From: Seonamhaeicola maritimus
GTDB lineage: Bacteria; Bacteroidota; Bacteroidia; Flavobacteriales; Flavobacteriaceae
DNA length: 64,000 bases
Assembly: GCF_008056315.1 (NCBI RefSeq)
Contig: NZ_VRKQ01000008.1
Span: 886,957-950,956 of the forward strand
Direction: 5' to 3'
In this document: positions 16,968 through 26,792 of the stretch, piece by piece
Numbering within the stretch: the first letter of the stretch is position 1
Layout: each line of letters begins with the position of its first letter
The notes under the pieces: model-generated
Told to the model about the DNA's origin: nothing
Seen by the model: the letters and a program-made list of their open reading frames with translations, nothing else
The model's database searches: none
Translations under genes and position numbers: made by a program

Positions 16968-18965
16968 ATGAAGGCATTAACATATATAATGAATAAATCA
17001 GTTTTAGTAAGTCTTATAGTTTTGATAACAATGTATAGTTGTTCTCAATTAAGCAATAAAATTATTGTAAACTCTCCAGATGGAAAAAAGGAGTTGACAC
17101 TTTTCAATGAATCAGAAAGTAGTCTCCTTAATTTTTCAATTAAATATGATGATTTAGACCTGTTATTACCGTCAACATTAGAACTAAGTTCCAATAACAT
17201 TGATTTTACTAAAAAATGGTCTGTATTAAATGTTGAAAATGCTTCGGTAACAAATACATGGACATCTAACTTCAGTGAGTTAAGTACAATTCCTGATAAT
17301 TATAATGAGGTAAAAGTTTATTTGAAATCTGATACAGCATTATTGAACATTATTTGTAGGGTTTATAATGAAGGAGTTGCCATATCTTATGAAATCCCTG
17401 AGCAAAACAACTTAGACAAAATCAGTTTAAGTGAAAAAATTAATTATAATTTTTTAGAAGATTATTCGGTTTGGTCAACACCTAAACGAGAAAGACGAGT
17501 ATTGACTGCACAAGGGGAGTACAGAAAAATTCCAATGACTGAGTTACAGGAAGGATGTGAAAGACCTTTAGTTATTGAAGTTTCAGACAGTGTAAAAATG
17601 GCTTTAGCAGAAGCACGATTGGTAGATTATGCAAGATTGAGTTACAATAAAGGAACATCTTCTAATTATAGTATACTTTCTTCCTTAGATGGAAGAATGG
17701 AAGAAGTAAAACATGACCTTGTAACAGGAGCAGCAATTTCAGAAAGAAAAAAAGACGGTTTTAAAATTCACCAAAAATTGCCAATTTCATCTCCTTGGAG
17801 AGTGGTAATGATAGGAGATAGTCATGCCGAATTGTTAGAAAATAATTATATCATTCAAAATTTAAATCCACCATCTGCTTTTGACGATTCTTGGGTAGAA
17901 CCCGGAAAAGTATTGCGCGAAACAACTTTAACAACGCAAGGAGGTTTTGCAGCTATCGATTTTGTTGCAAGCCATAATATGCAATATGTACATTTTGATG
18001 CCGGTTGGTATGGCAATGAAATGGATAATGCATCAGATGCCACAACGGTTACTTTAGACCCAAAACGTTCTAAAGGGCCTTTTGAAATTGAAGCTATTTG
18101 TAAGTATGCCAAAGAAAAAGGCGTAAAAGTAATGCTGTATATAAATCGAAGAGCTTTAGAAGGTAAAGTTGATGAGGTGTTTCCTGTACTTAAAAAATGG
18201 GGAGTTTCTGGTGTAAAGTATGGTTTTGTTAGGGTAGGCGATCAAGATGCTACTACTTGGATGCATGAAGCTGTAAAGAAAGCAGCAAAATACAATTTGG
18301 TAATTAATATTCATGATGAATACAGACCTACTGGCTTCTCTAGAACCTATCCGAATCTGTTAACACAAGAAGGAATTCGTGGTGACGAAGAAACGGTGCC
18401 TAATGAGCATACATTAATTACCATGTTTACAAGAATGTTGGCAGGAGCAGCAGACAATACTGTTTGTTACTACAATAAACGCGTTGATAAAATGGGGTCT
18501 CATGCTTCACAATTAGCAAAAACTGTGTGTTTGTTTAGTCCCATTCAGTTTTTGTACTGGTATGATAAGGCTCCTACAGCTCCAGTTAAAAATGATGGAC
18601 TCTGGGGTGACACTAAAACCATAGGTAATGAGCCAGAATTAGAGTTCTTTAACAATGTACCAACAACTTGGAATGAGACCAAGGTGCTGGAAGCTCAAAT
18701 TGGAAAAATTGGAGTAATTGCTCGAAGAAAAGGCAATGAATGGTTTGTTGGTGGTATTAATGGAACTACTGAACGTGAGGTTGAACTTGATTTTTCCTTT
18801 TTAGAGTCTGATGCGAAATACAAAGCGAAGTTATATACAGATGATGACACTGTAAATACACGAACTAAAGTTAAAATTGAAGAAATTGAATTAGCAAATA
18901 CTTCAAAATTGAATTTGAAAATAAAAAGTAATAATGGTTTTGCAATGCAAATCACTAAACTATAA
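16968..18965 (+). CDS. GH97 family glycosidase, lipoprotein
   Basis: This 665-residue GH97 protein has a lipoprotein signal (M-Y-S-C, Cys25), an N-terminal beta-sandwich (about 30-300, starting with the typical N-S-P-D-G-K-K), a central barrel and a C-terminal sandwich. GH97 includes inverting alpha-glucosidases (SusB) and retaining alpha-galactosidases. Retaining members have an Asp nucleophile in K-V-D-F; here the site reads K-Y-G-F (417-420), which excludes that mechanism. Acidic residues remain in N-I-H-D-E (448-451) and L-T-Q-E-G (Glu468), where inverting members carry their base residues. A second GH97 lies at 54726. The sugar removed is not known. Confidence 0.88.
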   Translation: MKALTYIMNKSVLVSLIVLITMYSCSQLSNKIIVNSPDGKKELTLFNESESSLLNFSIKYDDLDLLLPSTLELSSNNIDFTKKWSVLNVENASVTNTWTSNFSELSTIPDNYNEVKVYLKSDTALLNIICRVYNEGVAISYEIPEQNNLDKISLSEKINYNFLEDYSVWSTPKRERRVLTAQGEYRKIPMTELQEGCERPLVIEVSDSVKMALAEARLVDYARLSYNKGTSSNYSILSSLDGRMEEVKHDLVTGAAISERKKDGFKIHQKLPISSPWRVVMIGDSHAELLENNYIIQNLNPPSAFDDSWVEPGKVLRETTLTTQGGFAAIDFVASHNMQYVHFDAGWYGNEMDNASDATTVTLDPKRSKGPFEIEAICKYAKEKGVKVMLYINRRALEGKVDEVFPVLKKWGVSGVKYGFVRVGDQDATTWMHEAVKKAAKYNLVINIHDEYRPTGFSRTYPNLLTQEGIRGDEETVPNEHTLITMFTRMLAGAADNTVCYYNKRVDKMGSHASQLAKTVCLFSPIQFLYWYDKAPTAPVKNDGLWGDTKTIGNEPELEFFNNVPTTWNETKVLEAQIGKIGVIARRKGNEWFVGGINGTTEREVELDFSFLESDAKYKAKLYTDDDTVNTRTKVKIEEIELANTSKLNLKIKSNNGFAMQITKL

Positions 18966-18976
18966 TTTAAGTTAAA

Positions 18977-20647
18977 ATGAGGAATAGAATAGCTTTATTG
19001 AAATTATTGACCGTTTTCCTTGTATTGGGAATGGTTTCCTGTAAATCGAAAGAAGAGCAGAAACCAGAGAAGAAAGAATTGCCTGCAAAAAGGCCGAACA
19101 TCATTTTTATGATGTCTGATGACCATGCGTATCAGGCTATTAGTGCATATAGTAATCATTTAATTGAGACGCCAAATATTGACCGTATTGCAGATGAAGG
19201 TATCAAATTCACCAACGCCTGTGTATCCAATTCAATATGTGCACCATCAAGAGCTACTATACTAACGGGTAAACATTGTCATATGCATGGAAAAGTGGAT
19301 AATGTATTTCCATTTGATGAGTCTCAAACCACCTTTCCGCAAATCATGGAAAAAGCAGGATATAAAACGGCCATGTTTGGGAAATTACATTTTGGAAATA
19401 ACCCTAAAGGTGTAGATGAGTTTAAAATTTTACCAGGTCAAGGAAGATATTACAATCCTATTTTCAACACAAATGATGGACAAATTACTGTTGAGGGCTA
19501 TGTGACCGATATCATTATGGATATGACTTTGGAGTGGTTGGAAGAAAATAAAAATGATGACACACCATTTATGTTATTCTCCATGCAAAAAGCACCTCAT
19601 AGAGAGTGGTTGCCAGCACCTCGTCATTTTAAAGAATACACCAAGAAAACCTTTGTAGAACCAGAAACTTTATTTGATGATTACGAAGGCAGAGGAAGTG
19701 CCGCCAAAACAGCAGAAATGAATTTGTTAAAGCATATGAATTGGGCTGGAGATGCTAAGATTTATCCAGAACTCATGAAAGAACTCGGTTTAAAAGATGA
19801 ATCTGGTTGGGATTTAAAAGCTTTTAAGCGTGAGGTAGGAGCAATGAATGAAGAGCAACGTGCTGTTTGGGATTCCGTTTACGGACCTGTAATGCAAGAG
19901 TTTAAAGCTAAATATCCTGAAATGGATGATAAAGCATTAATGAGATGGCGTTACCAAAGGTACATGCAGGATTATTTAGGTTGTATAGCTTCGGTCGATG
20001 AAAATGTGGGACGTTTGCTAGATTATTTAAAGGAAACAGGTCAAGATGAAAATACAATTATCGTATACACGTCAGATCAAGGGTTTTATTTAGGTGAACA
20101 TGGCTGGTTTGATAAACGTTTTGTTTATGATGAATCCTTCAAAACACCATTACTAGTTAAGTGGCCCAATGTAATTACACCCGGTACCACCAGTACTGAA
20201 ATGGTTCAAAACTTAGATTTTGCTCAAACCATATTAGAAGCAGCACATATTGAAGCACCTTCAGATATGCAAGGTGAAAGCTTAGTGCCTTTATTATTGG
20301 GCAATCAAGAAGAATGGACAAGAGATGCGGTATATTACCATTATTATGAGTATCCTGGTATTCATATGGTAAAAAGACATTATGCCATTATCACCCAAGA
20401 ATACAAGCTAGCACATTTTTATTATGATGTTGATGAGTGGGAACTTTACGATCGTAAAAAAGACCCGCAAGAAATGACAAATGTGATTAATGATCCGGAT
20501 TATGCTGAGGTTGTTGTAAAACTAAAAGAACAACTTGCCGATTTAAGGGAACAATATGGAGATAGTTCAGAGTTAGATCAGGAAATTCTTAGAAAGTACT
20601 TGGAGGCAAAAGATAACCCAGATGTAGAAACAGTGCCGCTACATTAA
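18977..20647 (+). CDS. S1-family sulfatase, lipoprotein
   Basis: The protein has 556 residues and a lipoprotein signal (M-V-S-C, Cys22). Sulfatase landmarks are M-S-D-D-H (47-50 region), S-I-C-A-P-S-R with formylglycine precursor Cys88, M-F-G-K-L-H-F-G, and T-S-D-Q-G-F-Y-L-G-E-H-G. A helical insertion near residues 215-320 (rich in Glu and Lys, with repeated Met) makes it longer than the compact sulfatases here. The 11-bp gap to GH97 and 19-bp gap to the following heparinase-like gene suggest one operon. It resembles the sulfatase at 44856 in its C-terminal G-x-H-G-x-F-D-K segment, and both precede a long heparinase-like gene. Confidence 0.94.
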   Translation: MRNRIALLKLLTVFLVLGMVSCKSKEEQKPEKKELPAKRPNIIFMMSDDHAYQAISAYSNHLIETPNIDRIADEGIKFTNACVSNSICAPSRATILTGKHCHMHGKVDNVFPFDESQTTFPQIMEKAGYKTAMFGKLHFGNNPKGVDEFKILPGQGRYYNPIFNTNDGQITVEGYVTDIIMDMTLEWLEENKNDDTPFMLFSMQKAPHREWLPAPRHFKEYTKKTFVEPETLFDDYEGRGSAAKTAEMNLLKHMNWAGDAKIYPELMKELGLKDESGWDLKAFKREVGAMNEEQRAVWDSVYGPVMQEFKAKYPEMDDKALMRWRYQRYMQDYLGCIASVDENVGRLLDYLKETGQDENTIIVYTSDQGFYLGEHGWFDKRFVYDESFKTPLLVKWPNVITPGTTSTEMVQNLDFAQTILEAAHIEAPSDMQGESLVPLLLGNQEEWTRDAVYYHYYEYPGIHMVKRHYAIITQEYKLAHFYYDVDEWELYDRKKDPQEMTNVINDPDYAEVVVKLKEQLADLREQYGDSSELDQEILRKYLEAKDNPDVETVPLH

Positions 20648-20666
20648 ATTATTTGTTAATTATTAC

Positions 20667-23477
20667 ATGTATAAAGTGTTTGGTTTAATGATGAAAAAGT
20701 ATCTGGTTAGAACAGTTTTATGTTTTTCCATGGTTTTGGTTATGGGCCCGTTGGGAGCACAATCTTTTGAGCATCCTAGAATCTATACCACAAATTTGGA
20801 TAAGCAGGCTTTTTTAGAGAAACTGGAAAATGTAGCATGGAAGCGGGAATTAATAGATAAGAAAAAACAAAACTTAGAAAGGTATTTAAACTTCGTTGAT
20901 ATCAATCCAGAGTGGTTGGTGTCTAGGTTGCAAATGAACTGGAAAACCAAACACAATGAGGTCTATCTCAAGGGTGGTAATTTTGCATACTCTAAAGGAA
21001 CAGCACCGGTTCCAACGGTTAGGTTTTCTGGAACCAGAGATTGGGCAACCGACTATAAAAGACCTAAATTAGTTGATGTTGAACCTTATTTTGATGACTC
21101 CAGAGGCTTGTATTTTGAACATAAGAAAACGGGTAAGAAAGAATGGATTCATCCATCAAAATCGGGGCATGCCATTGAAAAAATAAATCAGGAAATCATG
21201 CAGCTGGTTGAAGATGCCGCATTTTTATATTGGTTAACCGGTGAGCAAAAATATGCCGACTTTGCGGCACCTGTGTTTTTCACCTATATAGATGGTATGT
21301 TTCATAGAGATGCCCCCATCGATTTGAAAAATTCAAACCAGCAAAACATTTCTGGGTTGGCAACTTTTGAGGTTATTCATGAGGGCATCGTTATTTCTTT
21401 AGTCACCGCTTATGATTTTCTATATGATTATTTAAAATCGGAAAAGAAGGATGTATCCAATACTGTGGCTGTTTTTCAAAAATGGGGAGACCAAATTATT
21501 AAAAATGGTGTACCAGATAATAACTGGAATCTATTTCAGGCTAGGTTTTTGACCTATATAGCTTTAGTGTTAGAAAGCAATGAAACTTACAAAAATGGAA
21601 AAGGTCGGGAGCATTATTTAAATTACACCTTTAATGTTTCTACAGATAGGCAAATAGCGGTTAATGAGTCGCTATTGGTTTATGACCAAGAAACTGGTAT
21701 TTGGCCAGAGTGTCCATCATATTCAGTCCATGTTATAACCACGCTTTTAAAAATATTTACCCTATTAGACCATGTAACAAATAATAACGAAATGGCTAAT
21801 TATCCCATTTTGGAAAAGGCCGTATTGTCATCATTTCAATATTTATTTCCGTCTGGTTACATGTTGGGCTTTGGAGATTCAGGTCATAAAATATTGCCTC
21901 CTGAGAATTTTGAATTGTTAATAGCAAATTATAGAAAGTATAATCAAAAGGAAAAAGAGGTATTAATATCGGGTTTTTTATCCCAGTTCATGTCCAACAA
22001 ATTATATACACGAAAAGCTAAGGATTTATTTAATTTATTCTTTTACGTAGATGATATTGTTGATAGTGAAGCCGATTTAGGAGCCTTAACAACGCCAACA
22101 TTCTATGCGCCAAATGTGAGTATGTTTAACCAGAGAATGGGTGAAGGAGATAACGCCGTTATGTTATCTACGGTTGGTTCTTATGGAAATCACGCTCACG
22201 CCAATGGGGTCTCTATAGAACTATTTGCTAATAATTATGTGTTAGGTCCAGATTCTGGTAAAGGTCCTAGTTATTGGCATCCTGATTTTAGGGATTACTA
22301 TGCAAGAATGCCGGCCCATAACACCGTTATTGTAGATGGAATATCTGATTATAATAATATGAGGGTTTATCATCCTTTTAAGTTGGATAATAGTTTTCCT
22401 AAATCTGGTGAGTCTTCAATATTTGATAAAGTAACATTCTCGAAAGTGTCATTTCTAGAACCAAAAACTGTTTCTAATCAGCAACGTTTTTCAGCAATTA
22501 TAAAATCGAATTCAGGCAAAGCCTATGTGGTTGATGTTTTCAGGTCTAAAAAACAAAAAGACGGCAAACAAAAGCACGAATACTTTTATCGTAACCTAGG
22601 ACAATCATTGGATGTTTTAGATGCTAATACTAGCACTTTAGAGTTCACTACAACAGATGATTTAAGTTCTAAGAAGGGAGATTTAACAGGCTATGATTTC
22701 TTCAGTAGCAAATATAAGGCAAGCACATCTAAAGCTGTACAGCCCATATTTACACTTAAAACAGCTGGTAGGCCAGATAACTTAATGAAGCTATGGGTTA
22801 AAGGCAGCTCCAATCAAACCATTTACAAACTAAAATCGCCCCGGTCTAACGCCTTAAGTGAAGGCACTGCTCCCAAGAATCTTTTAAAGGATTCTATTCC
22901 AACTTTGGTATTAAAACGTGATGAAGCTGCTTGGAATAACCCTTTCGCTGTAGTTTTTAATCCGTATTTAAAAGGCGAAGAAAACCCTATTGAAAATGTT
23001 TCCTATGCTTCTTTGGAGGGCAGCCCTAGTACACAAATTATAGAAGTGCTATTAGCCGATAAAATAACAACAGATAGAATTGTTTTAAATGCTTCGGAAA
23101 ATGATATAGCACAAGAAGAAGGCTTTTATCAAAAAGGATTGTTGTCTATTATTAGAGAATCCAAGACTGGAAATACATTAGATTTTATGTTTTTATCAGG
23201 CATTAGCCGATTAGATTATAAAGAATGGACATTAATAGCATCCGCAAAACCTGTAACGATATCCATTGAAAGTGTGGAAGACCGTTATTTGATTCAAAAT
23301 GACAACCCAGTAACTATTAATTTACCACTTAAAGAAGGCGGTAAACGTGCTAAATTGATGTTGTATGAAGATGGAAAACTGGTAGCTACAAAGGAAGCAG
23401 TATTAAATAGAAACAAACCATTCCAACAATTATTTAAATTGGAAAAGGCCTATAGTAAAGTGATTATTAAATTATAA
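20667..23477 (+). CDS. Long heparinase II/III-like protein, candidate polysaccharide lyase
   Basis: This 936-residue secreted protein (signal ending G-A-Q, about residue 32; start could also be ATG 20688 or 20691) has the two-part heparinase II/III architecture. The first part is a helical toroid with N-N-W-N-L-F-Q (285-291) and W-P-E-C-P-S-Y-S (346-353). The second is a beta-sandwich with S-Y-G-N-H-A-H-A-N-G (505-514) and P-A-H-N-T-V-I-V-D-G. The Asn, Tyr and His residues in these motifs are plausible catalytic residues for beta-elimination. It is paralogous to the protein at 47900 along its full length and is followed, like it, by an alpha/beta hydrolase. I cannot place it in a numbered lyase family. 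Substrate is likely a uronate-containing chain. Confidence 0.78.
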   Translation: MYKVFGLMMKKYLVRTVLCFSMVLVMGPLGAQSFEHPRIYTTNLDKQAFLEKLENVAWKRELIDKKKQNLERYLNFVDINPEWLVSRLQMNWKTKHNEVYLKGGNFAYSKGTAPVPTVRFSGTRDWATDYKRPKLVDVEPYFDDSRGLYFEHKKTGKKEWIHPSKSGHAIEKINQEIMQLVEDAAFLYWLTGEQKYADFAAPVFFTYIDGMFHRDAPIDLKNSNQQNISGLATFEVIHEGIVISLVTAYDFLYDYLKSEKKDVSNTVAVFQKWGDQIIKNGVPDNNWNLFQARFLTYIALVLESNETYKNGKGREHYLNYTFNVSTDRQIAVNESLLVYDQETGIWPECPSYSVHVITTLLKIFTLLDHVTNNNEMANYPILEKAVLSSFQYLFPSGYMLGFGDSGHKILPPENFELLIANYRKYNQKEKEVLISGFLSQFMSNKLYTRKAKDLFNLFFYVDDIVDSEADLGALTTPTFYAPNVSMFNQRMGEGDNAVMLSTVGSYGNHAHANGVSIELFANNYVLGPDSGKGPSYWHPDFRDYYARMPAHNTVIVDGISDYNNMRVYHPFKLDNSFPKSGESSIFDKVTFSKVSFLEPKTVSNQQRFSAIIKSNSGKAYVVDVFRSKKQKDGKQKHEYFYRNLGQSLDVLDANTSTLEFTTTDDLSSKKGDLTGYDFFSSKYKASTSKAVQPIFTLKTAGRPDNLMKLWVKGSSNQTIYKLKSPRSNALSEGTAPKNLLKDSIPTLVLKRDEAAWNNPFAVVFNPYLKGEENPIENVSYASLEGSPSTQIIEVLLADKITTDRIVLNASENDIAQEEGFYQKGLLSIIRESKTGNTLDFMFLSGISRLDYKEWTLIASAKPVTISIESVEDRYLIQNDNPVTINLPLKEGGKRAKLMLYEDGKLVATKEAVLNRNKPFQQLFKLEKAYSKVIIKL

Positions 23478-23502
23478 AACCAAGACCAACAGATTTTATA
23501 AA

Positions 23503-24378
23503 ATGAAGCAAAAGTATCCATATCTAATAATTTTGGTGCTCCTTGTAGGCGTGGCTAACTGCCAAAAGAAAAAGGAAGTTAGAGATGAATTTGCGCACGA
23601 ACTAATTTATAAGGTTGTAAATAAAGATACTTTAAAATTACAGATATATAACCCAGTAAATTTTGATAGCGAAAAAAAATACCCAACCATAGTTTTCTAT
23701 TTTGGTGGCGGTTGGAACGGTGGAAGCATATACCAATTTAAAGACCAGGCCTTATATTTTAATTCAAGAGGCATGATTGCTGTTTTAGTAGATTATAGAG
23801 TTAAAAGTAGACACAAAACTACGCCATTTGAATCTGTTAAAGATGCCAAATCTGCTATAAGATTCTTAAAATTTAATGCTGCAAAATATAGTATTGACAC
23901 TAACAGAATTGTGGCGTCGGGTGGTTCTGCTGGAGGACACTTGGCAGCTGCCACATCCTTGTTGGAAGGGATAAACGAAACTACAGATGATTTATCAGTT
24001 AGCCCAAAAGTTAATGCATTGGTTCTTTTCAATCCTGTTATTGATAATGGTCCCAATCCAACGGCTTTTGAGTATGAAAGAATTAATAGGCGTTATAAAG
24101 AATTTTCACCAATACATAACATTAAAACAGGAGCGCCTCCAACCATTTTCTTTTTGGGTTCAAAAGATAAACTTATACCCGTTTCTACAGCCTATGAGTA
24201 TAAAAATAGAATGGAAACTGTTAATAGTAGATGTGAAGTCTTTATCTATGAAAATCAGCCTCATGGATTTTTTAATAAAGGGAGGCAAAAAGAGGATAGG
24301 TGTTATAGAGAAACAGTTCGTGAAACCGATGTGTTTTTAGAATCACTGGGAATAATAAAAGGAAAACCAACTATATAA
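23503..24378 (+). CDS. Secreted alpha/beta hydrolase (BD-FAE/esterase-lipase type)
   Basis: This 291-residue protein has a lipoprotein-like leader (V-A-N-C, Cys20). Its esterase motifs are F-G-G-G-W (68-71 region, the usual first His of the HGGGW oxyanion motif replaced by Phe), G-G-S-A-G-G-H with nucleophile Ser142, G-S-K-D-K with Asp222, and Q-P-H-G-F with His254. It starts 25 bp after the long heparinase-like gene; the same pairing occurs at 47900/50694. A carbohydrate deacylase role is inferred. Confidence 0.85.
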   Translation: MKQKYPYLIILVLLVGVANCQKKKEVRDEFAHELIYKVVNKDTLKLQIYNPVNFDSEKKYPTIVFYFGGGWNGGSIYQFKDQALYFNSRGMIAVLVDYRVKSRHKTTPFESVKDAKSAIRFLKFNAAKYSIDTNRIVASGGSAGGHLAAATSLLEGINETTDDLSVSPKVNALVLFNPVIDNGPNPTAFEYERINRRYKEFSPIHNIKTGAPPTIFFLGSKDKLIPVSTAYEYKNRMETVNSRCEVFIYENQPHGFFNKGRQKEDRCYRETVRETDVFLESLGIIKGKPTI

Positions 24379-24390
24379 TAAGTTTTTAAA

Positions 24391-26757
24391 TTGAAAAAAG
24401 TATTTGTTTTATTCGTTGTATTATCAGTTTTACTATCCTGTAAAGCACAACAAGAAATGGACATTGTTTTTGTTTCTCCTACTGCTGAAACAAATGGAGA
24501 TGGAACACAAAATAGTCCGTTTTCCAATATATCGGCGGCTATGCAAAAAGCCAAAGAGATTAAATCAATTAATCCAGAAGCCAATATTTTGGTTAATATT
24601 CTTCCAGGGACCTATTACCTTTCAGAATCCATTAAAATCGATGCCAGCCTAAATGGGCTTTCAATTAAGGGAACTGATGCTTCCGATGTCATAATTAAAG
24701 GTGCAATTCCACTTAACCTAAAATGGGAAAAATTTAATGAATCTATTTATGTGACTTCGGTGGAAGCCGGTTTAGAATTTGACCAATTTGTTGTAAATAA
24801 TAATCCGCAGATATTGGCACGATACCCGAATTATAATGAAGGTGGACATTATTGGCAAGGGTATGCCGAAGACGCAATTTCTAAGGAACGATTGGAATCT
24901 TGGAAAAATCCAGAAGGTGCTTTTTTTCACGCTTTGCACGGTGGTAGATGGGGCGGTTTTCATTTTGAAATTACTGGGGTTAATGAAGATGGAACACCAA
25001 AGTTGACAGGCGGACATCAAAATAACCGAGGATCTAGACCGCATAAAGAATACCGCATGGTTGAAAATGTGTTTAAAGAATTGGATGCTCCGGGAGAATG
25101 GTTTTTAGATAAAACTTCAAGTAAATTATATTATTGGCCAACAGAGAATGTATCTGTTGAAAATGCCACATTTGAAGTGGCTGTTCTAAAAGATTTGATT
25201 CAGGTGACTGGTACTATAGAGGAGCCGGCAAAAAACATTACTATTAGCGGGATTACTTTAGAAAATACGGCAAGAACTTTTATGGAAGATTTTGAGCCCT
25301 TGTTGCGAAGCGATTGGACTATTTACCGCGGTGCCGTTTTGTTTTTTGAAGGTACTGAAAACTGTAAGATAGAGAATAGTGAATTTGCGAATTTAGGAGG
25401 CAATGTAATAATGGCGAGTAAATATAATAAAGGCCTCCAAGTTATTGGAAATCATATTCACGATTGTGGGGCAAGTGCTATATCATTTGTGGGCGATGTT
25501 TCAGCGGTAAGGTCACCTTCTCTTAATTACAGAGAATTTGTGCCATTGGAAGAGATGGATACTATAGCTGGTCCAAAAAATGAATTATATCCTAGGGCAT
25601 GTCTTGTAGAAGACAATTTAATTTACAGAATTGGTAGAACAGAAAAACAAACGGCTGGAGTTCAAATTTCAATGGCCATGGATATTACCGTAAGCCATAA
25701 CAGTATTTATGATGTACCCAGGGCAGGAATCAATATTGGAGACGGCACTTGGGGAGGACATATTTTAGAGTATAATGATGTATTTAATACAGTGTTAGAA
25801 ACCAGTGACCATGGGTCTTTTAATTCTTGGGGAAGAGATCGTTTTTGGTATCCTAACAGGAAAATAATGGACAGCCTAACAACCGCTAATCCGGAAATGC
25901 CAAAGTGGGATGCTATTAAGACTACCATCATTAGAAATAATCGTTTTCGTTGTGATCATGGATGGGATATCGATTTAGACGATGGTTCCTCAAACTACCA
26001 TATTTATAATAATTTATGTCTTAATAGTGGGATTAAATTAAGAGAAGGATTCAAAAGAGTAGTTACAAATAATATTACAGTAAATAACTCATTGCATCCG
26101 CATGTGTGGTTCGCCAAAAGTGAAGATATATTTAAAAATAACATTGTTGGAGATACTTATCAAGATGTGGGCTTATTAGGCTGGGGAAAGGAATTGGATT
26201 ATAACTTATTTCCAACAGAAGAATCCATGATGAAACCCCAAATATATGGCATGGATAAGCATAGTGCTTTTGGAGATCCGCTATTTATTGATCCTTGTAA
26301 TTTAGATTTTGGAGTTACGAAAGATTCACCAGCACTTAACATCGGATTCAAGAATTTTCCAATGGATCAATTTGGGGTGAAAAAGGCCAAATTTAAAGCC
26401 ATTGCAAAAACACCAGAAGTACCGGTGTTAAAAGATCCAACTTCAAATAATGGTAAAGCAAGTCCAGTTGTAGCTTGGTTGCGCAATAATATTAAGAATG
26501 TAGAGTCAGAACAAGAGCAATCTGCTTATGGTTTAAATACGGATCAAGGTGTAATTGTACTTCGTGTTTGGAAACACAGTCCAGCGGTAAAAGGAAATGG
26601 TATTAAAAAAGGAGATGTTATTCTTCAATCCGGAGACGTTAAGATATCAACCATAAAAGATTTTTTCAAAATAATGTCGAAAAGTGAATCAGATACGATG
26701 AACCTCGTAGTTATGAGAAATCAGACGGAACAGGAAATAACAATCCATTTAAAATAA
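24391..26757 (+). CDS. Right-handed beta-helix protein with C-terminal PDZ domain, lipoprotein
   Basis: This 788-residue protein starts at TTG: this start gives a complete lipoprotein signal (L-L-S-C, Cys17), whereas the next ATG would remove it. Residues 30-130 resemble the start of pectate-lyase-like helices (D-G-T-Q-N-S-P-F and N-I-L-P-G-T-Y-Y-L). Residues 230-650 contain many helix coils with N-N and N-x-I patterns such as V-I-G-N-H-I-H-D-C-G-A-S-A-I. Residues about 700-788 look like a PDZ domain (G-V-I-V-L-R-V-W-K-H-S-P-A then G-I-K-K-G-D-V-I-L). The catalytic activity is not identified; glycosidase or lyase roles are both known for this fold. PDZ fusion is unusual for a PUL enzyme. Confidence 0.75.
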   Translation: MKKVFVLFVVLSVLLSCKAQQEMDIVFVSPTAETNGDGTQNSPFSNISAAMQKAKEIKSINPEANILVNILPGTYYLSESIKIDASLNGLSIKGTDASDVIIKGAIPLNLKWEKFNESIYVTSVEAGLEFDQFVVNNNPQILARYPNYNEGGHYWQGYAEDAISKERLESWKNPEGAFFHALHGGRWGGFHFEITGVNEDGTPKLTGGHQNNRGSRPHKEYRMVENVFKELDAPGEWFLDKTSSKLYYWPTENVSVENATFEVAVLKDLIQVTGTIEEPAKNITISGITLENTARTFMEDFEPLLRSDWTIYRGAVLFFEGTENCKIENSEFANLGGNVIMASKYNKGLQVIGNHIHDCGASAISFVGDVSAVRSPSLNYREFVPLEEMDTIAGPKNELYPRACLVEDNLIYRIGRTEKQTAGVQISMAMDITVSHNSIYDVPRAGINIGDGTWGGHILEYNDVFNTVLETSDHGSFNSWGRDRFWYPNRKIMDSLTTANPEMPKWDAIKTTIIRNNRFRCDHGWDIDLDDGSSNYHIYNNLCLNSGIKLREGFKRVVTNNITVNNSLHPHVWFAKSEDIFKNNIVGDTYQDVGLLGWGKELDYNLFPTEESMMKPQIYGMDKHSAFGDPLFIDPCNLDFGVTKDSPALNIGFKNFPMDQFGVKKAKFKAIAKTPEVPVLKDPTSNNGKASPVVAWLRNNIKNVESEQEQSAYGLNTDQGVIVLRVWKHSPAVKGNGIKKGDVILQSGDVKISTIKDFFKIMSKSESDTMNLVVMRNQTEQEITIHLK

Positions 26758-26792
26758 TTAAAAATTAATAAAACTATATATAATTGTAAAAG

